A stretch of 64,000 bases of DNA from Parapristionchus giblindavisi (Eukaryota; Nematoda; Chromadorea; Rhabditida; Diplogasteridae). This document shows positions 1-11,872 of this stretch, in pieces. Location: contig CALSFV010000206.1 of NCBI GenBank assembly GCA_943737045.1, positions 496,001 to 560,000 on the forward strand, given 5' to 3'. Below the pieces are notes generated by a model, which did no database searches, was not told the DNA's origin, and saw only the letters and a program-made list of their open reading frames with translations. Every line of letters starts with the position of its first letter. The stretch's first letter is position 1. The translations under genes and the position numbers were made by a program.

Positions 1-84
1 TCCCTATTAATAGGCATTTCAAATGATCTATATATATTTTCCCGGTCGAGTTGAGCGTAGCCCTTTTATATAGTGATTTTGGCT

Positions 85-165
85 CCACCCATTTGACTTC
101 GCGGGCTTGGACACCCTTCATAATCTCAACCACGGCCAAATATCTTTATTCTATCTGAAAAGGAA
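85..165. repeat. Diverged copy of a dispersed module also seen near 20.7, 28.5, 46.9 and 59.25 kb
   Basis: The segment has the shared landmarks TTCGCGGGCTTGGA and then ATCTTTATTC, in the same order and spacing as the modules near 20.7, 28.5 and 46.9 kb. There they mark the 3' end of a minus-strand terminal exon (AATAAAGAT on the minus strand). Here I could not find the conserved coding block that follows in the other copies, so only the repeat is called. The next 900 bases hold no gene that I can support. Confidence 0.4.
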
Positions 166-599
166 TCAGCAGGCTCTCGACAAGCAGAAAATTGAGACAG
201 CACCGATGCATCTTACTTCTTCAGCATTCTCAACAGAAGTAACGGCGAGGTCGATACAGTTCTGATGACGTCATTGACGAGATGAATGGAATGAAGATTA
301 GAATAACAATAAGAGAGAAGCATAGTCAACAATTGAGCAAATGATAAAATAGAGCTAAACATGGTAATTATGTATCCGACCTTTAGCTTCATGGATACCA
401 CTCCACCAGCTCACCAGCTTCAAGGCTCCACCGTGAAATCCACGAGATGAAGTCGATATGATAAGATGACGATTCTGGCCATTGATGACGCGTCGAATCG
501 ACCTATATGATGACAGATTACCTTAGATTCAACAATTTTATCTACGGTCTCAACATTTTGCACACTTGTCTTGAATATTGAAAATGTTTCATTTTCGAT

Positions 600-1541
600 C
601 AAGTTCAGTATCTAAAGTGGAACGAATTGAAAGCAATTATGCTCAAATGTGACGAAAGAACATGATAATGGCTACCCTCAACGAGTTATGAACTCTCACA
701 CTTTTCTTTCTTCTTTTTCCGTAATGCAAACTAAGAGGTATAGGTAAAAGGAAAAGGTAAAACCCGTTATTCAAGGCACGATGGGATCACTGCTAGGCCA
801 GTGATTATTCATGGCCAATTCAGATCAAATCGGGCCTAAGAGGCATGCTTTGTTACATTTGTTTAGCCGTTTTGTCGTCATGGAATTAATGAGAAAATGA
901 AGGGAATGAAAATGAGACCACGTAGTATATGATTATCATATTCAAATTGAAAAGAAGGACTAGACAATAATAGAGCGATACTGAGAAAATCGATTCGACA
1001 AACATAATTCAAAGATCGATTGAAAAAAATCATTCAAATATGTCTAGATCAAGCGAGATTTAAACGGAATTGCTGTTTCGGAATTTTTTAATCGGAATTA
1101 ATTAAACTTTGAAGACTTCTAGAATTCAAAGATCAAAGATCAAACTTCAAAGATGACAAATCTTCATAACATCTGCGCTTGTGTTTGTTTCGATTATGAA
1201 CATGCCCTCAACGTGGAGACGAGAGATCTCTTGAACGTGATATTCATGGAAATGCCTGTTTGTTAGTGTTGTTTCTAAACTCGAATCCGCCAATTTTTTC
1301 AGTCGAATGAAATATATCTTTTTGTATTTTTAGTCTGGCTAAAAATGCCAATTTAGTCGGTACTAAATTTGTATTTACAATTTTTTAGTCTTAGTCTAAT
1401 TTGTTAGTACAAAAAACTCAAAACGAGATAAAATTGACAATTTCAATATTTTATTGGTGACATCGCAACACTACACAGTTTCCTGATCGTCTCTTCTGCT
1501 CTCATATACATAGATCACGTTTCCATCTGACAAGGGAACTC
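600..1541. other. No gene seen
   Basis: AT-rich sequence with only short chance ORFs. I see no splice-bounded coding block, no family homology and no tandem repeat. The text around 1080-1160 contains short GATCAAAGATCAAA-type simple repeats that recur throughout the window. Confidence 0.5.
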
Positions 1542-1858
1542 TAGGGGGGGGCCAATAATTTGGTCGAACATTTTTGGGTGCCTAAAATTTGGCTACCAGA
1601 CAAGCCCCACTTGTAAGTTGAGTCAATAATTTGATTTTTTTCAAGTGGGGCTGTTATTTTAGTCTAAATTTTTAGCCAAAGTTTGGCTAAAATTTTGGAC
1701 TAAAATAATAGCCCCACTTCTAACCAAATTATTGGCTCAACCACCAAATTATTGACTCAACTTTAAAAGTGGGGCTTGTCTGGTAGCCAAATTTTAGAGT
1801 CAACTTTTACGGTCCACCAAATTATTGGCCCCACTTCGACCAAATTATTGGCACCCCT
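1542..1858. mobile_element. Foldback (hairpin) MITE with GTGGGGCT/AGCCCCAC arms
   Basis: The left end GGGCCAATAATTTGGTCGA is mirrored by the right end TCGACCAAATTATTGGCACC. Inner blocks mirror as well: CCAGACAAGCCCCACTT on the left and AAGTGGGGCTTGTCTGG on the right, meeting at a symmetric centre near 1676-1690 (TTTAGCCAAA then TTTGGCTAAA). It codes for nothing. The structure is a near-complete palindrome of about 317 bp, as expected for a non-autonomous hairpin transposon. No clean target-site duplication was found. Confidence 0.75.
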
Positions 1859-2330
1859 AAAATTGCGGAGAAGTCTTAAATGTCGCAGTGAGACTTTTGA
1901 ACAGAAGAACAGAAGTATTCTGCCCATTCATTTAGAAGTTATTAGATGATATACATCGAAAACAATGAAAAGCTAATGAGATTTTACGCACGAAGCATTT
2001 AAAATGAGCAAAAAAATTTCAATAGGTGAACCCGTACCATCTATAGTTTGATCGAGGGCAGCTAATTTGGCGTCTCACAACGATAACTCTACTACAACAT
2101 TTATTAATTAATTTATCTACGCCCGAGGCGCAACGAGACATGTGGTAATTTAAAGAGGAAAAGAACATAATATTGTATTGATTCTCCAGATTGGAGGGGG
2201 GGGGGGGTTACAAAGGACGTAAATCATGAATAATGGGGATACAATTTGTTGACTGAAATTGATTGAAAAGTAATTTGCATACTAGTTTTGCATGTAATAC
2301 GGATAATTTTTTTGCTTGCCATATACAAAT

Positions 2331-2396
2331 CCGTACACACTGCTCGTCGGGTATTCGCCCGCGACAGTATATTGCTGCTCGACTCCTTTTCCAGGT
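2331..2396 (-). other. Exon-like fragment A (EQQYTVA..EYPT..SV), unidentified
   Basis: Read on the minus strand this block encodes GKGVEQQYTVAGEYPTSSV. A block at 5424-5490, also on the minus strand, encodes GKVAEQQYTVACEYPTTSV. Several of the differences are synonymous or conservative, which suggests former protein coding. No family is recognised. It could be a fragment of the unidentified gene duplicated together with the SLC35B2 modules. No complete gene can be built around it. Confidence 0.35.
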
Positions 2397-2856
2397 ATAC
2401 TGTACTTATGGATCGATATTTGGTAATTGATTGTCTGCCGAAAACCTGATCGCGTTAAAGTTTTGAACCGAAAATTCCTAAAAATAAGTCGGAAAAACCG
2501 GACGCATTTTGAAAGATAATTGGTTGTGTCGAAGATCACAGGGTGATTTGCTGTTTCGTGATTAGTGTATCTGTGGATTTGCCTATTGATCATGTTTATT
2601 GAAAAATATCAGTATTGACCGTATAAAATACACTTGTTTATTTGGTAGGAGAGTAGCCAGCCACAGCCACAATGAATTTCTATATTAAGAGAGAGAGTTG
2701 AAGCTAGATAATACGTAGATCAGAGAGATCGCGAAGACGGAAGGGACGGAAGGGACATAAGCTATTCGACCTATTTATAACATCAATTTACTAATAAACT
2801 CGTGTTGAATAACTCTTACTAATCAATTATTGTCCTCTTAATTTACCATTTGTCAG

Positions 2857-4265
2857 ATCTCCGGTATGGTTCTTATGCTCGGCTATCTCGTCTTTGACGC
2901 TTTCACTCTGAACTGGCAGAAGGCACTGTTCGACACGCGACCAAAGGTCTCCAAGTATCAGGTATACTGTAGTTTTTATCGGTCTACCGTATACCGTGAA
3001 AATTGGGGGGGGGGGTCCCGATTTCGGATTTAGTACCTTGCGCTTTCTTGTTTCGCGATAATCACTTCCATTCTTTTGGCTTGTGTAATGTTGGTGTCAA
3101 TTCCCTATCTATGTTCTATAATAGCCTTTTTCCACCTTGCTTATAAAGGTCGCACATTGGGTCAGATTCGTGATCTCTCGATCAAATCAACGGTATTCCC
3201 TTTATAGATGATGCTGGGCGTGAATCTCTTCTCGGCGGTACTGTGTGTGGTGTCTCTATGGGAGCAGGGCTCACTGTCGGAGTCGACTCGATTCGCCCTC
3301 GGACATCGAGACTTTGCCTACGATGCCTTCCTTCTCTCACTGTCGGGTACGATATTATATTATACTATCCGTTCTGTTGTAATATTTAGAAATGGCAAAA
3401 TTTTCCTGTTCTGGCTTGAAACGACTTGAAATCAGATAGGTTTTGCCTGGCAGAATGATTTCGAAATTTTCCAGACCGATAGAGTTGTGGCAAAATAGGT
3501 TGCACGATGCGCTCTTCAGCTCTTAGCGCTTACAGAAAGCGTTTTATCTGCACTCTCTATTCTTAGCTGCATTCTTTTTGGGTATGCACCACTGTCACAA
3601 AAACCGTAGTCTTTCACTCATATGAATATCTTAAGGGCACACCCAGAGCTAATTTGAAACTCGCTGCTCTGGCCATGCTCTCTCGCTTGCTTTGTCTACT
3701 AGAGGGCGTTGTCAGAGCGGAGAGTAAAAATAGCTCGGGTGCCTTTAAATCATACCATATATTTGAGGTGCCGTCGGTCAATTGTTCATCTATTCGACGA
3801 TTGAGAGATTCGGACCGATCGTATTCGCTGTGTGCATGACTATTAGACAGGTGTGATCTTTGGTCTTTGATCTTTGATCTCCATTTATTGCATTTTTATA
3901 TCTTAGATGCAAGAACCTCCGGTGAACCACTGATCTTCTTTGCCAGCATGTTTTGAGACATTCGTGAAACGGTAAATCGCCGGGTAGACAGATGTCATAA
4001 AACCAATTGGGGAAATAGTAAAACATCACTTTTTGATAGTTTTTCAAGGATTGAAATAGGGACAGACTTATGTCACATTCAGACTTACGTTTTAATAAAA
4101 TAATAATAATTGTTATTCATTTAATTATAGATTATCTCCATAATCGTATCAATCATCTCATATGGCCATCCATTGACTGCCATGGGCGTACTCGGATTCT
4201 GCATTGTCTTCTAGTCCATTTTCATGGACATTTACCGACGGTACTTTGAGAAGGGACGGAAGTAG
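2857..4265 (+). pseudogene. SLC35B2-like (PAPS transporter) copy A, 3' exons only, premature stop
   Basis: Four exons match the last four of the main gene at 12.2-19.9 kb: 2857-2961 (ISGMVLMLGYLVFDAF, keeping the Trp in LNWQKALF), 3208-3346 (MMLGVNLFSAVLCVV), 3768-3850 (AVGQLFIYSTIERFG) and 4131-4265 (IISIIVSIISYGHP). Phases agree with the intact gene. Lesion: TAG at 4212-4214 replaces the Leu codon after IVF, removing the last transmembrane end and the C-terminal tail. I found no upstream exon before 2857, so this is a 5'-truncated duplicate. A hairpin element (3632-3747) sits in the same intron as in the copies at 19.2 and 40.0 kb, so that insertion predates the duplications. Confidence 0.8.
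3632..3747. mobile_element. Hairpin MITE, family F1 (GAGCTAATTT/CTCTCTCG)
   Basis: About 115 bp, with ends GGGCACACCCAGAGCTAATTT and TAGCTCGGGTGCCTTT and an inner CTCTCTCGCTTGC arm facing a TCAGAGCGGAGAG arm. Relatives with the same palindromic plan occur at 18.06, 18.27, 19.24, 40.03, 49.54 and 52.27 kb. Confidence 0.7.
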
Positions 4266-4889
4266 GGTATTGATTGGTTGATTGATTGAATTATTGATTT
4301 CTTGATTGACTGAATTATTGATTTATTGATTGATTGAATTATTTATTCAATATTCCTAGAACGTGTATGTATGTATTGCATACTTTCATTCATTCGCTGT
4401 ATTGTACCATCCAAGACGGTTTTGTTTGCCCACTTCAGGATTTTTAAAAAATTATTTAATTTAATTATTTTCATATTTAAAAAAAAGTATATTCATCATA
4501 GTGCTGTTTGTCTTGCCCCTAGTGACTAGGGTAGATTCTCATATCTTTCATTCGATTTCTGCCCGCTTGCCCGCACATAATAGTAAAATTAGACCCCACA
4601 TAATAGTAAAATTCGTTCCCGAGTTGATCTTTGATCTTTTCATAGTCATTCAAAGCATTCATTGTCACTGTTGGTAAACCGCAAATGTAATCACTTGATT
4701 TAAATTATCGCTTTGTATTTGTCTAGTTGTTTACGGGTCCAACTCGAGCTGTTTGTGATTTCGCGCGTATTACACGACATCGATCGATATATTGTGCACG
4801 TTTTCAATCAATAAAATCGTAAAAATTACTCAATTGCACTGATCAGAGTGTTCACTTCATTATTAAAGCCAGAACGACAACTAACATGG

Positions 4890-4973
4890 GAACTTAATCT
4901 TAAAAAGTTTTCTCTAATTTTGATTTCCTGGCGTAATCAATTTTAGAGAAAATGTTTTAAGGTTCAGTAGTTA
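4890..4973. mobile_element. Small hairpin element, family F4
   Basis: An 84-bp inverted repeat: AACTTAATCTT...TCTCTAATTTTGATT, centre CCTGGCGT, then AATCAATTTTAGAGAAAA...AAGGTT. The same hairpin occupies the same place downstream of SLC35B2 copies B, C and D (20512, 28341, 46417), with an extra copy at 46789. Confidence 0.6.
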
Positions 4974-5423
4974 CTTTATCTGTCAAGGAACTCTACGAAA
5001 ATGAATACTCTCTCACTCTCGCTTTTTCTCCCCCTCACTCTCTCTATTTTCTGTCTCTATCGTAGAGTCTAAAAAGAGTCTAAAAATGAGCTTTATATAG
5101 TAAGTCAATCCTCACACTGTGAGGGTAGGCAAATGTATGAGCAGGTATTTTTAGATGATTTTAACATGATTATTTTTGTTATCTTGCATCCATTTTATCT
5201 TTCTTGGTGAATTAGTAATTACATTAATGATGACTATAAGGTACAAATATGAGTTGCATGCGCATTACTGTTATATTTAAGTAATATTATAAAAAAAATG
5301 AAATTAATAATGTGCCGTATGGTGTTTTAGCGTGTTGAGTATGTAGTAAGAACAGAACATTTTTTTTCTTTTTTTTTACTAATATTGTATTTATTTTGTA
5401 AAACTGTCTTCTATTATTCAGGA

Positions 5424-5490
5424 GTGCACACTGGTCGTCGGGTATTCGCACGCGACAGTATACTGCTGCTCTGCTACTTTTCCGGCATCC
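5424..5490 (-). other. Exon-like fragment B, partner of the 2331 fragment
   Basis: The minus-strand reading EQQYTVACEYPTTSV parallels the 2331-2396 fragment. Outside about 65 bp the similarity stops. No function is assigned. Confidence 0.35.
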
Positions 5491-5504
5491 AGTGGTGCAT
5501 GCAA

Positions 5505-5660
5505 TCTATCAAAAGTTCGCGAACAAATGTCGGAACAAAGTTGCGAACTTTTTCTCTAATTCTCTCAAAATCCCATGCTATTTTCACAAATAAAAAAGTT
5601 CGTCAAAAAGATGCGAAGAAAGATGCGAACAAAGTTCGCAACTTTCTGACGAGGTGTTAG
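5505..5660. repeat. GTTCGC-rich dispersed element (also at 11580-11695, inverted)
   Basis: It begins TGCATGCAATCTATCAAAAG and is filled with GTTCGC, GCGAAC and AAGATGCGAA words. The block at 11580-11695 ends with the reverse complement of that terminus (TTGATAGATTGCATG) and shares the interior words. It is non-coding and probably a small mobile repeat. Confidence 0.5.
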
Positions 5661-7664
5661 AGAAATGGAGAAATAGCGTGTAATTTGAAGAGGTGCAGAA
5701 AAAGTAAACGGGCGTTTACTTAAAGTTGCGACGAAAGTTTAATTTACAAAAGTGATAGTGTGATGGTTAAATTGTGGTTACTCAACTCTCCATGAAAGTG
5801 TGTTCAACAATTTATAAATATTTTTTGAGAAAACACTTATTATTTACACGAAAACTACACAGGAAATCGTGTGCATTCTCAGTCACATTCGTCCGAATTC
5901 ATTGAGAGCGCGGAGCAGCTGAAAAACATGTTCGAAGTTCGAAGTAAACACACGCTGCGCGGCCGCGAGCGCGTGACCTGACTGACTGTTCTCTCCCTCA
6001 CTTTCCGCTTTCTGATACACTTGTGTGCTTTTATGTGCTGTCATTCACATTTAAATGTGCCAACGTTCATCTATATGCCCTGTTTGTTGCTTGATATTGA
6101 TTGATTGTTTTGTAATTCCGTGTCCTTTGCAGCGAGCAGCTGCCTCCACCTCCGTCAGCCTGTCCATTACCCAAATGAGTGCTCCTCGTCGTCGTCAACA
6201 TCCTCCAGAGTGTACATAATAGACTCCTTCGGCTCCCACTCCTGTCGCCCCAATGACCCCGATCGCTTCCGACTACGAAACCGTACGCACGACCCGCCCA
6301 GTTCGCCAGATGCTCCTGCTGCCGCCGCCGACGTGCGGCATGGCTCGAGCGACTCCATGTCGATCATGTGTGTAAACCTGGATGAGCTCTCAATGGTATT
6401 TTTCTTTGTGTTTAATTCACTGGTGTTTTATTGCTAACATTACCCTTAAATTGCATACAAATATTTATTGCGAAATATTTAAAATATTGTGGCTAATTGA
6501 TTAATGATCATTTCAGGATTACAGTCCTTCGGGCGTGACTGTGACCAAGAATATGCTTAGTTTCATCGACGTCAATCCTAATCCTCTAGCCATTCATCGT
6601 CTTCGACGCCAACAAAGTTGGCTGATCCCATGGAGTTTGACTTGCCAAACGAGAAGGTTTTATTGATTTGATTTATTTATTGTCGACTATTCATTTCACT
6701 TATGATCAATTGACAATTACCTTTTCCAACACTAACTTTTCGTCGTGGTCATACCAACTTAAGTTGACCGCATTTCGTAATTTTTTTGTGTGAAAAGCGG
6801 ACCTTCTTTTGCAAATCCCCGAGACAATCTTCTTCTTGAATTAGTCGTAGTATTTTGCTAATATTTTTGTTATTGTTATTGTTATTATTATTCCAGTCCC
6901 GGCGGTCACACGATAGTCCTTGTGTACCAGGAAACCCCGGATCAACTGGCGCAGGAGTGGCAAGAGTACCTCAATAGGAATAGAAAGAAGAGCCGAAAAA
7001 GAAACGGAGGAAGAGGTATGGTGATTAAATATTGAATGTAAATCAGGGGCGCTGCATTACATCGATCTTGTGACACTTTGGTCGTGACTTGCCCACCGTG
7101 TTCTACAATGGGAACGAAGAAGAAGAGCCGAACGGCTCATAACCGAGAAAAAAGCGCAATGAAATATATCCGATTATCAATTGATTTTTGTAAAGGATTT
7201 TGGCTTGCAGGTCCCGAAGTGGTTCATCTGATTCATCGTCCTCATCAGCGTCAAGGTTGAGTTCTTCTTCAGAGTCACCTCGTGATCGTGGTCGTCATTA
7301 CAGGTGATCGATTGATTATTGATTGGTGTTTGTTGATTGCCCCTGCCTGCCGTACCTCAATATCCATGCTTGTGGCGCACAATAAGAACTAAGGATATCG
7401 GGATGATAGAGTATAATTGTTGTTGTCATTTGTTTTGATTTATCTATGCGAAAATTGGAAATGTCGATTTATTGATTGATTTGCAGTGATCGTACTGCTG
7501 TGATGGCGGAAATAGCTACTATAGAGGAGCCAGAGGAGGAGGGTCAGTCAATGTTTAGACATTTTATGTTTTTTTGCCACTTTCATCAATGCTTTATCTT
7601 TTTACCATACACGTTGTCTTTTTGTTGAAAGAGTGAAACAACTTCAATCACTCGTTCATGACCA

Positions 7665-9276
7665 TATCACGCGTGTCACCGAAGAATCGAGTAAAATCCG
7701 GGGGTGGTTGGCACATTTTTCGACCCCCACATATTAATGCATTTTTCGGTAGTCCATAGGGTCCCTAACAAATTGGCAAGAGCTTTTTTGCATATCTTCA
7801 TTTTTGACGTCGAGAGACGACGTCAAACTTTTTGGACGCCGAAAATTGCCGACTTTGGAGCTCTGTAGCTGTTAGTGGTGTGGTTTTCGTGTCGAGTGGT
7901 CAACAGAAGGTTTTCCTGGAATAACAGGGAGAATGCGCCTGCATTATTGCCAGGTCGATATTTTAATTAGTATTTTTGTAAATCGATTTTGTGATAGGGT
8001 TAAAAACAAAAATCGAAGCCGAAGGTTTTCAATAGCTCAATCGACTAATCTCGACGAGAGGATTTCAACGGTATACTGAACGTTTTTGTATGTGGTTGCG
8101 CTCGGAAGTTATAAGCATTCCAAGATTTTTTTGACTGTGAAATTTGTGTTGTTTCCAGCACAAGCCATCCTGATTGGTTGATAAACTTTTCTGTCCACCT
8201 TCCAAACAACTATCTGTAGTGTAGTGGATAAGATGTCGGCGTTTACTTTTGACAGTCAGGGGTTCGATCCTCCTAGCCGCAGTGATCTTTTGCTGGTTTT
8301 CCTTTTGTTGGAATTGAAAGAACTAATAATGAATTTACAAGTGCCAATTGAAATGTTTGTGATTATGAAACAAAGAAAAGAGAGTACACTTTAACTTATC
8401 AGTAGGTGTAAACTATAACAGGACGAGAAAGAGAAGAGTTGTGGATGAGTCGGGGGACGCTGGACGATGAGGGAGGAGGGAGAGGATGAGGACGAGAAAA
8501 TTTTTGGACAACTCGAAGATGAATGTTTTATGTTTTAGGATGGTGGTCGAGGAAGAGCGTGATGAAATATTCCTATGAATTTGAAACCTCTTTGTTGTCA
8601 TACTGTAATTTGCATTCAAAGTGATTAATAGTCATTGATTGGCTATGATTTATGAATTGAATTATGGAAATGAATATTCAAAAGTTATCAAAAATAGCTA
8701 TGAGTTGTACTAGAACAACAGTAAAACTAATGAGAATGGGCGAATTGTTCATACGAGGCAGAAGAGTGGGTAGATCACTGGCTGCGTCTCTCTTCTCTCG
8801 TGTGATCCCACGCAATGAAATATCTTGAAATGCTCATAACTTCCGAGCGCAACCACATACAAAAACGTTCAGTATACCGTTTAAATCCTCTCGTCGAGAT
8901 TAGTCGATTGAGCTATTGAAAACCTTCGGCTTCGATTTTTGTTTTTAACCCTAACACAAAATCGATTTACAAAAATACTAATTAAAATATCGACCTGGCA
9001 ATAATGCAGGCGTATTCTCCTTGTCATTCCAGGAAAATCTTCTGTTGACCACTCGACACGAAAACCATACCCCGATGAGCTACAGAGCTCCAAAATCGGC
9101 AATTTTCGGCGTCCAAAAAGTTTGACGTCGTCTCTCGACGTCAAAAATGAAGATATGCAAAAAAGCTCTTGCCAATTTGTTAGGGACCCTATGGACTATC
9201 AAAAAATGACCTCTGCTCATTTTCGACTTTTTCAATGTGCCACCGTTTATTCGAACCTTATGCGACACGCGTGATA
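7665..9276. mobile_element. Foldback element with TATCACGCGTGTC ends
   Basis: The left end TATCACGCGTGTC is mirrored by the right end GACACGCGTGATA. The arms (about 7740-8125 and 8830-9205) are long inverted repeats; for example GACGTCGAGAGACGACGTC near 7806 reappears inverted near 9125. The loop holds a tRNA-like segment at 8218-8284 and short ORFs. A solitary end of the same family lies at 37815-37832. The ends begin and finish with TA, compatible with a Tc1/mariner-type TA target. No transposase is seen. Confidence 0.75.
8218..8284 (+). other. tRNA-related sequence (SINE-like head or tRNA pseudogene)
   Basis: It has a GTAGTGTAGTGG A-box-like start and a GGGGTTCGATCC B-box, with a pairable T stem (AGGGG/CTCCT). 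The acceptor stem does not pair and the anticodon loop has the wrong size, so it is not a working tRNA. It lies in the loop of the 7665-9276 foldback. Confidence 0.4.
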
Positions 9277-9639
9277 TACAACTTTTTTGTCAATTCTGAA
9301 ACATAATATCTATCTAATTTGATTGAGCCAGAAGAGTTTGATGACAGGGAAAAGAAAGATGGAGACGGAGAGAGAGACAGAGGGAGGGAGGGAGAGGGAA
9401 ATTAGATGCTGCCACCATACATTTTCGGTGCCTCACCGGATTGTTTATACAGTGGATTGATTTTGGCATAATGTTGCCAGATGATCGAGAATGGATAACA
9501 GTATGAACGCACGAATTATTTGTAGGCGTCTTCATCCACCTCATCTTCATCGCAAGGGATACACTCGTCCTTACGCAGCAACTCGCTCTACGACCCGCGA
9601 TCAAGGAGATGAAGGTACTATTTTGTATATTCGTTAGGA

Positions 9640-10335
9640 GGAAGAGATTGGGTTTCGGTAGTACAGTCGTCTAGTACAGTGTATACGGTAGGAGGAAGAG
9701 ATAGGGTTACGGTAGTGCAGTCGTCTTGTACAGTGGTTACGGTAGTACTGTCGTCTAGTACAGTGTATACGGTAGGAGGAGGAGATAGGGTTACGGTAGT
9801 GCAGTCGTCTCGTACAGTGGTTACGGTAGCACAGTCGTCTAGCAAAGTGTATACGGTAGTACATTCGTCTAGCACAGTGTATACGGTAGGAGGAAGAGAT
9901 AGGGTTACGGTAGTGCAGTCGTCTCGTACAGTGGTTACGGTAGTACATTAGTCTAGCAAAGTGTATACGGTAGTACATTCGTCTAGCACAGTGTATACGG
10001 TAGGAGGAAGAGATAGGGTTACGGTAGTGCAGTCGTCTCGTACAGTGGTTACGGTAGTACATTAGTCTAGCACAGTGTATACGGTAGGAGGAAGAGATAG
10101 GGTTACGGTAGTGCAGTCGTCTCGTACAGTGGTTACGGTAGTGCAGTCGTCTAGTACAGTGGTTACTGTAGTACAGTTGTCTAGGACAGTGTATACGGTA
10201 GTCGGAAGAGATAGGGTTACGGTAGTGCAGTCGTCTAGCACTGTGTATACTGTAGGAGGAAGAGATAGGGTTACGATAGTGCAGTCGTCTGGTACACTGG
10301 TTACGGTAGTTGTCGGTAGTGTGGAACGTGATTAG
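9640..10335. repeat. Minisatellite, basic unit about 30 bp (TTACGGTAGTGCAGTCGTCT)
   Basis: Units of the type TTACGGTAGTGCAGTCGTCT + CGTACAGTGG alternate with longer ones that carry an extra AGGAGGAAGAGATAGGG block. About 690 bp in total. It occupies most of the intron that follows the block ending at 9618. Open frames through it on both strands are by-products of the unit length being a multiple of three. Confidence 0.85.
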
Positions 10336-11729
10336 GATTGTTTAAAATGTCAGAGAGAGATACGTTTGCATACAATATTAGTTCTTGTGTTGACTAGATA
10401 AAAAGATACCAGCTGATACTGTTTGATCGTGATCTAGGAGAGGAGCTTGTTTATGATTTTTTGTTGTCACAGCGGTAATTGGGAAAGGATTGTATTTGGA
10501 TATATTTAAAGTGCATGCATACTTATTCTTGTAATAATACTAATTTAAAAATTAAATCATTCTTCTCATTGCAGGCCAGAAGAGCATGTTCGACAGGCGA
10601 TTCCATGGATGGTGTGCAGAAGATTACTGTGTTCATGTGAGGTACGGTATACGCAATTGTTGTTTGAATAAGATCAATTTATTGATTAGCGGTAAACGAT
10701 ATTTCTTGCCTTGGAGTGTCTTACGTAGTAGTAAAAAACAAAAATTCGGCTCAAAGAATAATCGTTTCACATTTACTAATTTTAATCTTGAATTTTGATC
10801 TTTGGTCTTTACAGTCGAGCGTGCGTCAAGGTTACCCTACAATGTTCTAATCGATGTGATGGTGGTCAGTGTGATGTTCCTAACGTATCAATCAATTCAT
10901 CCACTTCCTCACAACCACCTTACAATTTTATGCTCGATTTGTACAATTTGTATTATAGATGTTGTTATACTGTGTTTTATCCGATATTTTTTCATTGCAA
11001 ATATTTTTATATCAATTTATGAAAGAAAAGCCTTTAAATTCCATTTTTGATTATTGAGTCTATAAATTAAGTTTTTAAATTGATTTATAAATAACTTGTA
11101 TAAATATATCTTTCTATGCTTTTCTTCTTGAGACATGTGAAAATAATAATGAAAATAGGACATAAATTTATGAAATGATAAAATTAGATTACCATAAACA
11201 TAAGACAAATATCAATAGTGCGTTCAAACGGACGATGTGAAAAATATTGACACACCGCACTTAATATGACCCTGCGAACCGGGTATGGTGATTTACGATA
11301 GGCCATAATCATATTCGCGAAAATAGTGCCTATTCCCGCTGCAATTACTAAATCTGACCCAGCGGAATCAATCTGACCCATTGGACTGGGTTACTGTAGG
11401 TTACGGTAGGTCGGATATGGTAGATTATGGTGGCTTCACTAATGAGTTAACTTGGTATCGGTTTAAACCGCCTGAGCACCGCCCAACGCCCGGTAGTTTA
11501 GTTGTACACTAAACCCGTCTGGGGTACGCCGAACTCTCTAATACTACTATATAAGCCCCATTGACTATATAGGGGAAAGATGAAAGTTCGAAGAAAAGTT
11601 CGCATCTTTCTTCGCAAGTTTAGTGCGAAGTTTTCGGGCAACCTGCGAACTTTCCTTCGAAGTTTCTCGCAAACTTTGATAGATTGCATGGACCCCAGGT
11701 TTACTGTACTTTAGAGGCCGTTTGTGGTT

Positions 11730-11872
11730 CATACGTGGGCTGCATTGTCGCTAGGTTCTGGCACCCGACCCGCCCGATTTTGCCAAATTTTACTCAAAAT
11801 GTGAGTAGGCAGTCTCTCTACTTGTATATCCCATCCGATTTTAATTTCCAGCAACAAAGATTACCACGTATG
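11730..11872. mobile_element. Hairpin MITE, family F2 (CATACGTGGGC ends)
   Basis: The left end CATACGTGGGCTGCATTGTCG is mirrored by the right end ...TACCACGTATG; the interior contains CCGATTTTAATTTCCAGC. Relatives lie at 23409-23611, 50899-51062 and 53739-53941, and a fragment at 52780-52830. Confidence 0.65.

Larger units (their letters stand above)
6131..10960 (+). pseudogene. Unidentified multi-exon gene or pseudogene
   Basis: A series of splice-bounded, GC-richer blocks on the plus strand. About 6131-6393 reads ...SDSMSIMCVNLDELSM before a GT. 6517-6655 reads DYSPSGVTVTKNMLSFIDVN, then needs a one-base frame change to continue as SSSHSSSSTPTKLADPMEF. About 6898-7015 reads PGGHTIVLVYQETPDQLAQE, then a basic KKSRKRNGG tail. 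About 7210-7304 reads SRSGSSDSSSSSAS, and 7487-7541 reads DRTAVMAEIATIEEPEEE. About 9552-9618, 10575-10641 and after 10815 (ERASRLPYNVLIDVM) follow. I recognise no family. Ser-rich and acidic stretches suggest a cytoplasmic or nuclear protein. Frame breaks at exon 2 and between exons 3 and 4, and a 1.6-kb foldback plus a 0.7-kb minisatellite in the introns, suggest decay; sequence error or wrong exon borders are alternatives. Confidence 0.35.

Noticed and set aside
3790..4047. Minus-strand frame MKNYQK... repeated near 19.35 and 27.23 kb
   Set aside because: It is antisense to the AVGQLFIYS exon and following intron of SLC35B2 copies; its recurrence comes from the duplication, and the copies do not keep the same frame end.
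9618..10335. Frames rich in Tyr-Arg or Val-Thr-Val
   Set aside because: They are minisatellite translations without start context, splice borders or homology.
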